Numbered from the stretch's first letter, positions 36,516 through 45,469 are shown. The stretch: 64,000 bases of DNA from Clostridium pasteurianum DSM 525 = ATCC 6013 (GCF_000807255.1 NZ_CP009268.1:2324384-2388383), one strand, 5' to 3'. Notes: generated by a model from the sequence alone, not told the origin. Made by a program: numbers and translations.

Positions 36516-36866
36516 AAAAATCCCCCTTGATCATTCATATTTTTTAACATTAAATCTTTCATATTAATATAAAACCATATATTTTACATTATATAAATAC
36601 AAAACATAACATTATTTAATTGAAATATTATATATTATTTTATATTATATTATTTTATATTAATTTATATCATTTTATATTAATTTATGTATATTATAAT
36701 ATAATTATATTGCAATTTCAACATTTTATTAATAAATTAATATTTTTATAGTGCTTTAATTACTAATTTGCCTATTAATAATTAATTTTTAATAAATTAT
36801 TAAAAATATAAAAAGCTGTATCATAATGTATAAATATATACATTATGATACAGCCCGTATATAAAA
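36516..36866. other. very AT-rich intergenic region upstream of the binding-protein gene
   Basis: No gene. It has three imperfect direct repeats of an about 20-base unit (ATTATTTTATATTA plus TTTAT) at about 36630-36690, and the terminator at 36815-36854. A 13-mer TTTATATCATTTT here (36664-36676) also occurs upstream of nitrogenase-like pair 2 (42038-42050). Confidence 0.5.
36815..36854 (-). terminator. terminator of the Mop-domain gene
   Basis: A near-perfect stem GCTGTATCATAATGTATA with complement, followed by TTTTTATATTT on the minus strand. Confidence 0.85.
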
Positions 36867-37457
36867 TCAGCTCCTTGCCATTATCATTACTTCTGTTGCC
36901 TTAATAACAGCACTAACCTTTGACCCTACTTTAATTCCAAGATTGTTTATTGATGTAGTTGTAATTATTGCTGACACTATATGCCTACATCCAATATCAA
37001 CAATCACTTCACCTACTACATCTCCTTTATTTACCTGAGTAACAGTACCAGGCCACTGATTTCTTGCACTAAAATCAGAATCACTCTCTGTGGCTTTTCT
37101 AATCATTACAGAAGTTGCCTTAATGACAACATTAACTCTTGATCCAACTCTGATTCCGAGGTTTCTTATGGAAGTAGTTGTAATTATAGCTGATGCTAAA
37201 TGATTACATCCTAAGTCTACCAAAACTTCTCCTACTACATTTCCCATTTTTATGTCTGTAACTACACCTGGAAATCTATTTCTAGCACTTAATCCCATAA
37301 CTGAATCCTCATTTGTGTTACCAACATTCGGTTCTATAGCAATAGGTTCATCATTTACAACGGAATCATTTCTATAGTAAGGATAATAATCTATATACAT
37401 TCCAGGATAATAATTTACAGGTTCACTATAATAACATCTTCTGCTATTGTAATACAT
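36867..37457 (-). CDS. Tyr-rich protein with two molybdate-binding Mop (TOBE) domains
   Basis: 196 residues. Two Mop domains of about 65 residues each begin at SARNRFPGVVTDIKMGNVVGEV and SARNQWPGTVTQVNKGDVVGEV. Each has the SARN start and the TSIRNLGIRVGS / TSINNLGIKVGS loop that bind molybdate or tungstate oxyanion in molbindins. The N-terminal about 60 residues are unusual: Tyr-rich and acidic (NYYPGMYIDYYPYYR), unlike a DNA-binding ModE head and more like spore-coat proteins. The start is set at MYYNSRRC because GGAGG lies upstream. It probably stores or buffers Mo/W. Single gene. Confidence 0.82.
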   Translation of the reverse strand: MYYNSRRCYYSEPVNYYPGMYIDYYPYYRNDSVVNDEPIAIEPNVGNTNEDSVMGLSARNRFPGVVTDIKMGNVVGEVLVDLGCNHLASAIITTTSIRNLGIRVGSRVNVVIKATSVMIRKATESDSDFSARNQWPGTVTQVNKGDVVGEVIVDIGCRHIVSAIITTTSINNLGIKVGSKVSAVIKATEVMIMARS

Positions 37458-37532
37458 TTTGAATCCTCCATTTATATTGTGTACAAAATTATTATACATA
37501 TATAGATTGAATTTTGTTACTCAAAAAATAAA

Positions 37533-37558
37533 GAAGTTCTCTAATAAAATAGAACTTC
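37533..37558 (-). terminator. terminator of the aldo/keto reductase gene
   Basis: GAAGTTCT and its complement with a 10-base loop, followed by TTTATTTTTT on the minus strand. Confidence 0.8.
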
Positions 37559-37590
37559 CTCATTAAACTATTTATTTGCAATCTTATATT

Positions 37591-38427
37591 TTACATCTGA
37601 AAATATATGGAATCTGGATCATCCCCAGTTCTTTCAGCTCTATTTAAAGCATCTATAATTTTCATTTCTTCTTCAGTTAAAGCAAAATCATATACATCAG
37701 CATTTTCTTCAATACGAGAAGGTGTAATTGATTTAGGAATTACAATATTGCCTTTCTGTAAATGCCAACGAATAATTACCTGTGCAATTGACTTATTATG
37801 CTGTTCTGCTATTATTTTAATAATAGGATCTTTAAGAACAGCACCCCTTCCGAGAGGACTCCAGGCTTGAAAAGCTATATTGTTTTTATCTACATAATCT
37901 TTAAGTTCTTGTTGTATTAAATAGGGATGAGACTCTACCTGATCTATAACTGGTTTTATATCTGAATTTGATATAAGCTCTTCCAAATGGTGAATTTCAT
38001 AATTAGATACCCCAATAGCTTTAACTAATTTTTCATTATACAATTTTTCCATAGCTCTCCAAGTTTCAAAAAAACGCTTTTTACTCGGCCAATGAATTAA
38101 CAAAAGGTCTAGCTGATCTACACGTAAATCTTTTAATGATTGTTCAACAGTACTCAGTGTACTGTCATATCCTTGATTATAATTGGCTACTTTGGTAGTT
38201 ATAAACAATTCATCTCTACTCAAAGAAGACTCGTTTAATATTTTACCTAGTAAAGGCTCATTTTCATAAAATTGTGCTGTGTCGAAAGCTCTATATCCAA
38301 CCTCTAAAGCTTTATTTATTGCTTTATATGCTTTTTCTTCATCTGTGATTAAATATACACCAAAACCATGTTGTGGTATTTCAACTCCATTATTTAAAGT
38401 TATAACATCCTTAATAGATTTTACCAT
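37591..38427 (-). CDS. aldo/keto reductase
   Basis: 278 residues of the AKR family (AKR5-like). The catalytic tetrad is visible: D49 and Y54 in AFDTAQFYENE, K79 in ITTKV and H112 in LLLIHWP. The NADPH-binding tail IPKSITPSRIEENADVYDFAL is intact. It reduces aldehydes or ketones, for instance methylglyoxal or 2,5-diketo-gluconate-type compounds; the substrate is not fixed. It is probably controlled through the perfect palindrome at 38489-38512 between its promoter and start. Confidence 0.92.
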   Translation of the reverse strand: MVKSIKDVITLNNGVEIPQHGFGVYLITDEEKAYKAINKALEVGYRAFDTAQFYENEPLLGKILNESSLSRDELFITTKVANYNQGYDSTLSTVEQSLKDLRVDQLDLLLIHWPSKKRFFETWRAMEKLYNEKLVKAIGVSNYEIHHLEELISNSDIKPVIDQVESHPYLIQQELKDYVDKNNIAFQAWSPLGRGAVLKDPIIKIIAEQHNKSIAQVIIRWHLQKGNIVIPKSITPSRIEENADVYDFALTEEEMKIIDALNRAERTGDDPDSIYFQM

Positions 38428-38488
38428 AGTATAAACCCCTTCCTGCCTCTATATATTATTTATAAAAATGTATGTTTATAAAAGCTTA

Positions 38489-38512
38489 AAAATAGTCGAC
38501 GTCGACTATTTT
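38489..38512. promoter_or_regulatory. perfect 24-bp palindrome, operator of the aldo/keto reductase gene
   Basis: AAAATAGTCGAC followed by its exact complement. On the minus strand a TATAAT-like box (TATATAATATAAAT) lies just before it, so a bound regulator would block or meet RNA polymerase near +1. The GC-rich core GTCGACGTCGAC stands out in this AT-rich DNA. No regulator gene is adjacent. Confidence 0.75.
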
Positions 38513-38597
38513 ATATTTATATTATATATAAATGACTATTTATTTTCAATAAATATTTCCATTAACTGTTCAAAATAGTAATTCTCTCATTCTAAAA

Positions 38598-38626
38598 ATC
38601 CACTTAGAGTTTAATCTAAGTGGATT
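38598..38626 (-). terminator. terminator of the pair 2 operon
   Basis: AATCCACTTAGA and its complement, 5-base loop, followed by TTTTTA on the minus strand, about 90 bases past the glyoxalase-like gene. Confidence 0.75.
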
Positions 38627-38716
38627 AACTGCTTTTATTTGTTCTTGACAAATAAAACAAATTATTTTTTATATGATAATTAAATACCTGTTATTAAACT
38701 TCTACTTCTTTTGTAA

Positions 38717-39133
38717 CTACACAATAGTATTTTCTTCAAAAAACTCGATAGATTCACCATCAGGACCTTTACAATAAGCTGTTCTCATTATAATATCAGG
38801 ATTAGATGGTATTTTTATTTCAATAGGTCCTTTCACTTTTGCCCCAGCATTTTTAGCTGCTTTTATAGCCTCTTCACAATTTTTTGTGTAAAAAGCCATA
38901 TGAGTATAAGTAGCATTGGATATATCTTCTTTAGAATCATCTTCAAATATTTGTATAAAACTATTCCCCCCTGCGCTCAAAAATGATACTCTATTTCCAT
39001 TTTGCTCCCAACATAAATATTTTTTAAAACCAAGTCCTTCTGTATAAAACTTAATTGTATTATCAAAATTTTTAACTTTAAGGGCAATATGATGTACACC
39101 CTTACTTAATATTTTTTCATTAAACTCCTTCAT
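38717..39133 (-). CDS. VOC (glyoxalase/bleomycin-resistance fold) protein
   Basis: 138 residues with two beta-alpha-beta-beta-beta modules: GVHHIALKVKNFDNTIKFYTEGLGFK at the N terminus (His metal ligand) and THMAFYTKNCEEAIKAAKNAGAKV, then the C-terminal GPDGESIEFFEE with a Glu ligand. A metal-dependent lyase/dioxygenase-type fold of unknown substrate. It follows nitrogenase-like pair 2 by 20 bases and is likely in that operon. Confidence 0.85.
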   Translation of the reverse strand: MKEFNEKILSKGVHHIALKVKNFDNTIKFYTEGLGFKKYLCWEQNGNRVSFLSAGGNSFIQIFEDDSKEDISNATYTHMAFYTKNCEEAIKAAKNAGAKVKGPIEIKIPSNPDIIMRTAYCKGPDGESIEFFEENTIV

Positions 39134-39153
39134 AATACCATCTCCAATTCTAA

Positions 39154-40449
39154 TTATAACTTATTAAATATGCAAGAAAAAATATCTTCTATAAAATTCA
39201 ACCCTCCTTCATATCCTATATAACTTTTATTGAGTATAACCTTATCAGACACCGGAGTACTTAAAGATAAAAAATATCCATTCAATTCAGATATAATTTC
39301 TTTATCCCAACTACTCCCTATTATCAATGGAATAAAATTTTCACTTTTTTCTTTTATATTTTTTATAATTATTTGTGAATCATCTGAAAAAATTACACAT
39401 GAATCTATTTTATTTTTTATATCCTCCTTGTAGATATTAGGGGGATTGTCTACTATATGTTGGCACCCTGGAATCATACCCAATTCATTTATTAAAAAAC
39501 TAGTAACACCTAATACATAACTAGATTCTCCTATAAGAAAAAAACGTTGTGGAAAAGAACTATCATACCGATTTAAAAGTTCAGTTAGTCTATTCATATA
39601 ATAATAAAATATTGACTCCTTTTTTTCTATATATTTATTTACTATATTTATATCCACATTACAAAATTCTCCAATGTCTCTTAAAAATTTACTTGATTGA
39701 TATGCTCCAATAGGTAATATTGAATAATGAATATATGGTGTTCCAAATCTTTTTTTTAAAAACTCCATAGTCTTTATACCTGTCCAACCAGATATCAATA
39801 TATTAAATTCAGCAGTTGGAATTTCACTCCATGAATTTACATTCGCAGAAAATCCAAATAAAGCATTTACCTCAAGTCCAATCTTCTCCAACATATTTTT
39901 CAAATTGTCTATATTACCGCTCCAAAAAGGATCTAAATAGGGCGGATTCACCCAAAGGTTTATTTTTCCCTTTTTAATTGGTAATTTTTTTGAAACAAAT
40001 TGTTCTATAATGGATTTTAATAGTAATTCATGTCCAATATAGGCATTTCCTTTATATCCTGCAGTATCCACATATACTACAGGTATTCCTTTTTCTTTAA
40101 ATTCACTAACTACAGCTTTTACATCATCTCCAGCTAACTGTACATTACACCCTGTGAATACTACATATAATTCTGCATCTACAAGTTTTACAGTACTTTC
40201 AATTAATTGTTTTATCCTATTTTCTCCTCCGTATATAAAATCTTCTCTATGGATATTATCATTTGGGATAAAACTTCCACCACTGTATCCAAAGCCCTGA
40301 TAACCATTACAATAACTCATTCCCTGATATAACCTCAAACAGCACCCTGCCCCTGAGTGAACTATAGGAACAGCTTTATTAATAGCCAATACACTATGTA
40401 ATGCACCAAGTTCACAAAAATTTCTAGGTTGAAATATAGTATTCTCCAT
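39154..40449 (-). CDS. nitrogenase-like component 1, beta (NifK-type) subunit, pair 2
   Basis: 431 residues, a paralogue of the 27583-28908 protein (shared ALNKAVPIVHSGAGCC, GFGYSGGSF, FTGCNVQLAGDD, GSSWDKEIISELNG patterns). P-cluster-type Cys C12 (FCELGALHS), C36/C37 and C101 are kept. The start MENTIFQPRN is chosen because AAGGTG, which is also the end of the upstream gene, precedes it by eight bases. It is translated with the alpha-type partner (5-base gap). It has more Asn and Ile than pair 1, suggesting faster divergence. Function unknown. Confidence 0.78.
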   Translation of the reverse strand: MENTIFQPRNFCELGALHSVLAINKAVPIVHSGAGCCLRLYQGMSYCNGYQGFGYSGGSFIPNDNIHREDFIYGGENRIKQLIESTVKLVDAELYVVFTGCNVQLAGDDVKAVVSEFKEKGIPVVYVDTAGYKGNAYIGHELLLKSIIEQFVSKKLPIKKGKINLWVNPPYLDPFWSGNIDNLKNMLEKIGLEVNALFGFSANVNSWSEIPTAEFNILISGWTGIKTMEFLKKRFGTPYIHYSILPIGAYQSSKFLRDIGEFCNVDINIVNKYIEKKESIFYYYMNRLTELLNRYDSSFPQRFFLIGESSYVLGVTSFLINELGMIPGCQHIVDNPPNIYKEDIKNKIDSCVIFSDDSQIIIKNIKEKSENFIPLIIGSSWDKEIISELNGYFLSLSTPVSDKVILNKSYIGYEGGLNFIEDIFSCIFNKL

Positions 40450-40454
40450 AATTT

Positions 40455-41849
40455 TTACACCTTTTTTAATAGATTTTCTCTCATCCACCATTCTCTGTAT
40501 GGTAATTTCGAATATTTATTTATATTTTTTATAAAGTTTTTATTACTAATTAAATCTAACAATCTTTGTGCAAATTGTAGCATACCTTTATATCCATAGA
40601 ATTCAAATTCATCTTCAATCCATAAGGTTGGTATGCCCATTTTAGCAGTCCAAGCTCGTAAGCTATAATGCTTTACAATCACTAAATCAGGTTTCATATG
40701 ACCAATAAAATTAATTAATATATATGCTTGATTAAAAGAAATCTTTACCCCTTGTAATCCATATAAATTTCCGCTTAATTCTTTTTTAAAAAAAGGCATA
40801 TCACTATTATCAAAAATCATCTTATACTTACTATCATAATCCATAATGTTAATATCTAAATCTTTCAACATCACTAATATACTCTTTTCATATCCGTATC
40901 CCATTATTATCGGCAAACACTTTATGTAATTTAATTTAATTTTAATTTCTTTTAATTTTTCCATGTATCTATTCTTATCATTAGAAATTATATTATGAAC
41001 TGAAAATTTTTCTTTAAACCATATATCAATTTCATCAAAAAAATTATCCGTAGCTTCTATTCCATAAGGTAAAGTTTTATTAATACAAGGTATATTGAAT
41101 TCATCTTTCAGCCACTCTGAAATATATTTGCTGAAACGATCTGGAGAAATTAACAGTGTACCCGATGCCCCTGACATTTTTTCCAAACACTCATACTCAG
41201 TATAACAAGTAATATAATTCCAATTAACCGGTATTTTATCAAGTATTTCCTTTATATCATCATTGCCAGTAAAATTTATAACATTATAAAATTTTTCACA
41301 AATATTATTATTTTTTATAAGTTTATTTAAATTTTTAGATTGTCCTAATTTAGCTCCAGAACTCCAGAATCCAGAATTATAGAGTTCACAAGTAATAATT
41401 ATTAACGGAATCGAATATTCATCTTGTATAGAATTAATGACATTTTGTATATCTAATGCTGTTATTCCAGATCCACAACTAGAAGTTATAAAAATAACTT
41501 TAGGATTAAAGCTCTCTATTGAACGATCTATTGCATTTTTTAATTTTTTATCAACATCAAAAATTACATCTGATTCCGTAATATTACTACTGACAAGTTT
41601 AGCATTTTTTATTGGTAAACCACGTTTTTTTAATCCTATTTTGAATTTAATATTAAAATCAATAAAAGAAGAGGCGCAACCTAGTGGGGAATGAATAATT
41701 ACTACACTATTTCTTATTGTAGATAACACATTAGATATTATAGGCGACTGACAATCAGCACACTGCATAAAAGATAAATTCTTACAATTTTCTGAATTTA
41801 ATTTTTCTTTGTCTTCACACATATCATTATCTATCCTTTCAAAATACAT
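40455..41849 (-). CDS. nitrogenase-like component 1, alpha (NifD-type) subunit, pair 2 (diverged)
   Basis: 464 residues related to the pair 1 alpha protein. It retains C30/C33 (QCADCQSP), C58 (SPLGCASS) and C125 (TSSCGSGI) of the P-cluster region, and the C-terminal KMGIPTLWIEDEFEFYGYKG block. The cofactor-ligand cysteine of NifD (C255 in pair 1) is lost: the spacing-equivalent residue is a Pro in LLISPDRFSKYISEWLKDE. The acidic GDD after C125 is also changed (ALD). It may be a scaffold, a degenerate enzyme or a protein with another cofactor. The start could instead be MCEDKEKLN, nine codons later. Confidence 0.72.
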   Translation of the reverse strand: MYFERIDNDMCEDKEKLNSENCKNLSFMQCADCQSPIISNVLSTIRNSVVIIHSPLGCASSFIDFNIKFKIGLKKRGLPIKNAKLVSSNITESDVIFDVDKKLKNAIDRSIESFNPKVIFITSSCGSGITALDIQNVINSIQDEYSIPLIIITCELYNSGFWSSGAKLGQSKNLNKLIKNNNICEKFYNVINFTGNDDIKEILDKIPVNWNYITCYTEYECLEKMSGASGTLLISPDRFSKYISEWLKDEFNIPCINKTLPYGIEATDNFFDEIDIWFKEKFSVHNIISNDKNRYMEKLKEIKIKLNYIKCLPIIMGYGYEKSILVMLKDLDINIMDYDSKYKMIFDNSDMPFFKKELSGNLYGLQGVKISFNQAYILINFIGHMKPDLVIVKHYSLRAWTAKMGIPTLWIEDEFEFYGYKGMLQFAQRLLDLISNKNFIKNINKYSKLPYREWWMRENLLKKV

Positions 41850-42225
41850 CTCTTATCCATTCAATAATTAAGTAACAATAATAACCCAATTTTTAAAATG
41901 TAATAGTCTATATAATTACTAGATAACCTATCTAACTTTATCAAAAGTACAAATTCTAACTAAGTAAGACTTACTTATCAAAATATAATCATATATAAAC
42001 AAACATAACAGATAACGCAAACATCGTTTTATCTATTTTTATATCATTTTGTATATTATATTACAATAACATATGTATTTCAATCTTTTTTTATTAATTT
42101 CTAATTATTATGTTTAAATTCATTACATTTTGTAATAATGACTTCAAATATTTATTATGATAATTTACAATATAAAAAAGGGTATTTAAAATTTTAAATG
42201 CCCTTTTTTCATATTCTAATTTTAA
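41850..42225. other. AT-rich promoter region of pair 2
   Basis: About 375 bases without a gene. It contains the terminator at 42175-42210, the 13-mer shared with the binding-protein promoter (42038-42050) and a TAAGTAAGACTTACTTA near-palindrome (about 41960-41976) that could be an operator. No clear -35/-10 pair stands out. Confidence 0.45.
42175..42210 (-). terminator. bidirectional-type terminator after the GNAT gene
   Basis: AAAAAAGGG-ATTTAAAATTTTAAAT-CCCTTTTTT arrangement, essentially palindromic with A and T runs, just past the acetyltransferase stop. Confidence 0.88.
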
Positions 42226-42783
42226 CTAATACCATTCATCCTTTAATAAGCCAAAATAATTTTCATCTTTAAAATTTCCATTGAAATAAAATCGTTTTCT
42301 TAAGCAACCCTCATACTTAAATTCTAAATTTTCAAGTATCTCTTTAGAGTTTTTATTTTTATCATCAACTATTGCTTCAATTCTCTTTATAGAACTGTTC
42401 TTAAATCCAATTTTAATAATTTCATTGAGAGCATCATATATAAAACCTTGTCTCAAATATGCTCTATTGAGTTCATAATTAATTTGTGCTCTGCTTAATT
42501 TACAGTCAAAATTATTAAATCCACAAATACCAATTAATTTATTGTTTTTTGGATTAACAATTCCCCATGTTATAGCTTTACAATCTCTATAATCATTAAT
42601 AAACATAAAAAATAACCTTTCAGTATCTTCAATGCTTTTATGTGGTGATATATAATAATACTTTAATATTTCCTCATTTGAAAATATTTCAAACATATCC
42701 TTAATATCATTAAAATTTAATTCTCTTAATATTATTTTATCTGTTTTAACTTCTGGAAATTCTTTAAATATATCTTTTATCAT
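42226..42783 (-). CDS. GNAT acetyltransferase (RimJ/RimL-like)
   Basis: 185 residues. N-terminal LRELNFNDIKDMFEIFSNEEILKYY, then IGICGFNNFDCKLSRAQINYEL, YLRQGFIYDALNEIIKIGF (acetyl-CoA loop with Gln/Gly) and SKEILENLEFKYEGCLRKRFYFNG are typical of RimJ/RimL-type N-acetyltransferases, which act on protein or small-molecule amines. Full length. Ribosome site AGGTGAGG. Confidence 0.85.
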   Translation of the reverse strand: MIKDIFKEFPEVKTDKIILRELNFNDIKDMFEIFSNEEILKYYYISPHKSIEDTERLFFMFINDYRDCKAITWGIVNPKNNKLIGICGFNNFDCKLSRAQINYELNRAYLRQGFIYDALNEIIKIGFKNSSIKRIEAIVDDKNKNSKEILENLEFKYEGCLRKRFYFNGNFKDENYFGLLKDEWY

Positions 42784-42982
42784 ATTCTTTGTACCTCACC
42801 TTTATATAATGTTGTCAATTAATGAATTCATTTTTAATTTGTAAAATTATAAAAATTACAAAATTACTTATATAATTATTATGAGTTAATATGGTAAATT
42901 TTATACTAATTAATTTCCTATTATCTTTCTAATAGTTATTAATTTCTATATTTTATCAAATTTTGTCCATTTTATAAAAAAT

Positions 42983-43735
42983 TTATATGTTAAATTTTTT
43001 ATAATTAGTTTTTTCATTGATTAAATTATAATTTTCCTTGTGCACCTTTGTCATATATTCACTTTCAAACTGTATATGGCTTCCGTTTCTTAAGTCTTCT
43101 AGATATTTTATTGTTTTAAAAATATCCTCTTCATTCAAATATATAGTATGACCAGCCATAATTTTTTTAGGTTTAAGCTTCAAATATTTCTCAAGTGTTT
43201 CTATATATATTTCAATATCTTTGTTCTCTACGTATATAATTGGTTTTTCTAAATTATCACCTGCATATAATATTCCATTATGGTGATCAAATATGGATAT
43301 ACTATCCAAAGTATGTCCAGGACTATAAAATATTTCTATTTCTTCATTTTCAAATTTAATGCCTTCTTTAAAAGTAAAATTAGGTAACACCTTTTCAACA
43401 TTACCTAATATATACTTTTTATTTTGTTTCAACTGTTGTTTCCAATATTTATCTAAAAATTTTCTACACAATTTATGACTAATTATTAAATTATTTTTAA
43501 AAGCACAATTTCCCCATACATGATCCCAATGAAAATGTGTATTTACAATGATAATTTCTTTATTAAGTTTTTTACTTAATATTCCTTTTATCAAATTCAT
43601 ACTATCTGTGCCACAAAAAGTATCAATTAAAAACACCTTTGCCTTTCTCTCAATTAGAAAGACATTAGTTTTATACGTTTCTAACTCATTAAATATAAAT
43701 ACACTGCTATCAGTGCTGATCTTTTTACTTTCCAT
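42983..43735 (-). CDS. metallo-beta-lactamase-fold hydrolase
   Basis: 250 residues. Zinc-binding motif THFHWDHVWG gives H67, H69, D71 and H72; later ligands are in SPGHTLDSI, AGDNLEKP and MAGHTIYL. No signal peptide. The substrate is unknown; candidates are thioesters, lactones or cysteine derivatives. It lies 29 bases after the small helical protein at 43765-43995 and probably shares its transcript. Confidence 0.85.
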   Translation of the reverse strand: MESKKISTDSSVFIFNELETYKTNVFLIERKAKVFLIDTFCGTDSMNLIKGILSKKLNKEIIIVNTHFHWDHVWGNCAFKNNLIISHKLCRKFLDKYWKQQLKQNKKYILGNVEKVLPNFTFKEGIKFENEEIEIFYSPGHTLDSISIFDHHNGILYAGDNLEKPIIYVENKDIEIYIETLEKYLKLKPKKIMAGHTIYLNEEDIFKTIKYLEDLRNGSHIQFESEYMTKVHKENYNLINEKTNYKKFNI

Positions 43736-43764
43736 ATTTGCCCTCTATATACTTAAATAGCTAC

Positions 43765-43995
43765 TTATTCTTCGCTGTTTTCCTTAAGTTTATTTATAGT
43801 ATCCCTATATGTAAAATTAGTTGTATCATCATTTGAAACTTTCTCCATAAGATCATGAAATTTTTCTATATCATATATGCCCTTGTCAATAAATATCTTA
43901 TTTAATGTCTGTAATACTATGAGAGTTTCTTCCATTGCTTTCTCTGTAAATTCAATTCTTTTAATTAAATTATTTAACTCTTTATCATTTTTCAT
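43765..43995 (-). CDS. small helical hypothetical protein, 76 aa
   Basis: 76 residues, mostly predicted helix (ELNNLIKRIEFTEKAMEETLIVLQTLNKIF), highly charged, no Cys and no membrane segment. No family recognised. A strong ribosome site (GGGGAGGG) supports it, and it is followed closely by the metallo-hydrolase gene. Confidence 0.65.
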   Translation of the reverse strand: MKNDKELNNLIKRIEFTEKAMEETLIVLQTLNKIFIDKGIYDIEKFHDLMEKVSNDDTTNFTYRDTINKLKENSEE

Positions 43996-44233
43996 ATAAA
44001 ACCCTCCCCTATATAGAGTTATTCTACATTGTAAAATAAATTACCTTTTTAAAAGTTTATATTTCTACAAATTTATATATTATCATTGATAACCTTAAAA
44101 TAAGTAAAATTTAAGCTATAGATAATTCAATATATTATCTATAGTCCTTTAAGATTTATATATTATTAATCATCAAGTACTTATTTCACAAAATTATATT
44201 GATATTTATACCACTATAGGTCTATATACTTAA

Positions 44234-45424
44234 CTAGTTTAAAGCATTTTCTTTTAAATATTCTGTAAAACTTCTCATAGAATCTGTATCCTGAAAATTT
44301 GCTTGAGCTCTTTTAGCATTTCCACCACCTCTGCCACCAAACTCTTTTAATTTTTCCTTAAATAATTTTCCACATTCTATGGCAAAAGAACCATTATGCG
44401 CAAACAAAAGTCTATTATCCTTTAAAGAAGTTAAAATAAGTATATATTCCTCATTTTTTAAATGTTCATAAAGCTTGTCCAAAAAATCAAACCCTTCTTC
44501 TTTATATTCCTTAATTATATACTTATCTTTGGAATTTTCCATTAGCTGCTCTGCTTCATTTTGAGCTATGGTACTATACAATGTAGAAATTTTCTTCTTT
44601 AAATTACCTATTTCATCAGTTTGACTTTTTACTTTATTTATTATTTCAGAATCTTCTACTGAGAATCCTCTGGCAATTTCAGTAACATAATCATTTTTAG
44701 TAATATAGTCTTTAAAAGCTCTAAGACCGCATTTTATATAAATTCTAGTCATTCCCTTATTCTTTTCCCATTTAACTATCTTAATAATTCTTATTTCTCC
44801 AGTTCTTCTTACCTGTGTTCCACAGCAGGCACTATAATCCAGGTTTTCTCCCATTTGTACCATTCTTATTTTTCCCTCAGCTGTAATGGCCTTTCTTAAA
44901 GGAAGCTTCTCAGCTTCTTCTTTTGTAACAAAATAAGTTTTCACAGGTTCATTTTTAAAGACATAATAATTGGCTTCCATTTCTGCTTTTTTTATCATAT
45001 CTTCTGTCATATCTTTAATTTTAATATCTAATGTCACATAGTCTTCTCCAAGATGAAAACCGGCATTTACGCCATTATATAATTTAAAAAAAGCTGCTGA
45101 CATCAGATGCTCTCCTGAATGCTGCTGATTATGATCTATTCTTCTTTCAAGATCTGCTTCGCAGTGTACAATTTTATTTCTTGGTTTTTCCGACATAACA
45201 TGATATATTACCTCATCCTTTTCATATACATATTCTACCTTTATATTATCCATGTAACCTATATCAGAGGGTTGCCCACCTCCTTCTGGATAAAAAGGAG
45301 TACTTTTTAGTATCACTTCATATTTTCCATCTTTTTCTATTACATCTTCTACTTCGCAGTCAGCCTGACAAAGATATGGGTCTTTATAAAATAGTTTTTC
45401 TGTAGCATTAATCATATTATTCAT
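44234..45424 (-). CDS. alaX: alanyl-tRNA editing protein with DHHA1 domain (AlaX-L type)
   Basis: 396 residues, a free-standing homologue of the AlaRS editing half. It clears Ser- or Gly-mischarged tRNA-Ala. Editing-site zinc ligands: HNQQHSGEHLMSAAFF (HxxxH) and CCGTQVRRTGEIRI (Cys and downstream). N-terminal FYPEGGGQPSD and C-terminal DHHA1 motif FGGRGGGNAKRAQANF are intact. It lacks the aminoacylation domain. Single gene, 45 bases after addA's downstream end. Confidence 0.9.
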   Translation of the reverse strand: MNNMINATEKLFYKDPYLCQADCEVEDVIEKDGKYEVILKSTPFYPEGGGQPSDIGYMDNIKVEYVYEKDEVIYHVMSEKPRNKIVHCEADLERRIDHNQQHSGEHLMSAAFFKLYNGVNAGFHLGEDYVTLDIKIKDMTEDMIKKAEMEANYYVFKNEPVKTYFVTKEEAEKLPLRKAITAEGKIRMVQMGENLDYSACCGTQVRRTGEIRIIKIVKWEKNKGMTRIYIKCGLRAFKDYITKNDYVTEIARGFSVEDSEIINKVKSQTDEIGNLKKKISTLYSTIAQNEAEQLMENSKDKYIIKEYKEEGFDFLDKLYEHLKNEEYILILTSLKDNRLLFAHNGSFAIECGKLFKEKLKEFGGRGGGNAKRAQANFQDTDSMRSFTEYLKENALN

Positions 45425-45469
45425 ATTTATCTTCCTCTCTTTTTTATATTATCAATATTAAACCTATTT

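Noticed and set aside
27583-41849. A true nitrogen-fixing nif cluster
   Set aside because: No nifH, nifB, nifE/N, nifV or Mo transporter operon is present, His442 is not conserved in the alpha subunits, and one pair has lost the cofactor cysteine.
42000-42035. Fourth copy of the repeated element (AGATAACG near 42011)
   Set aside because: Only eight bases match; the rest of the element and its closing helix are absent.
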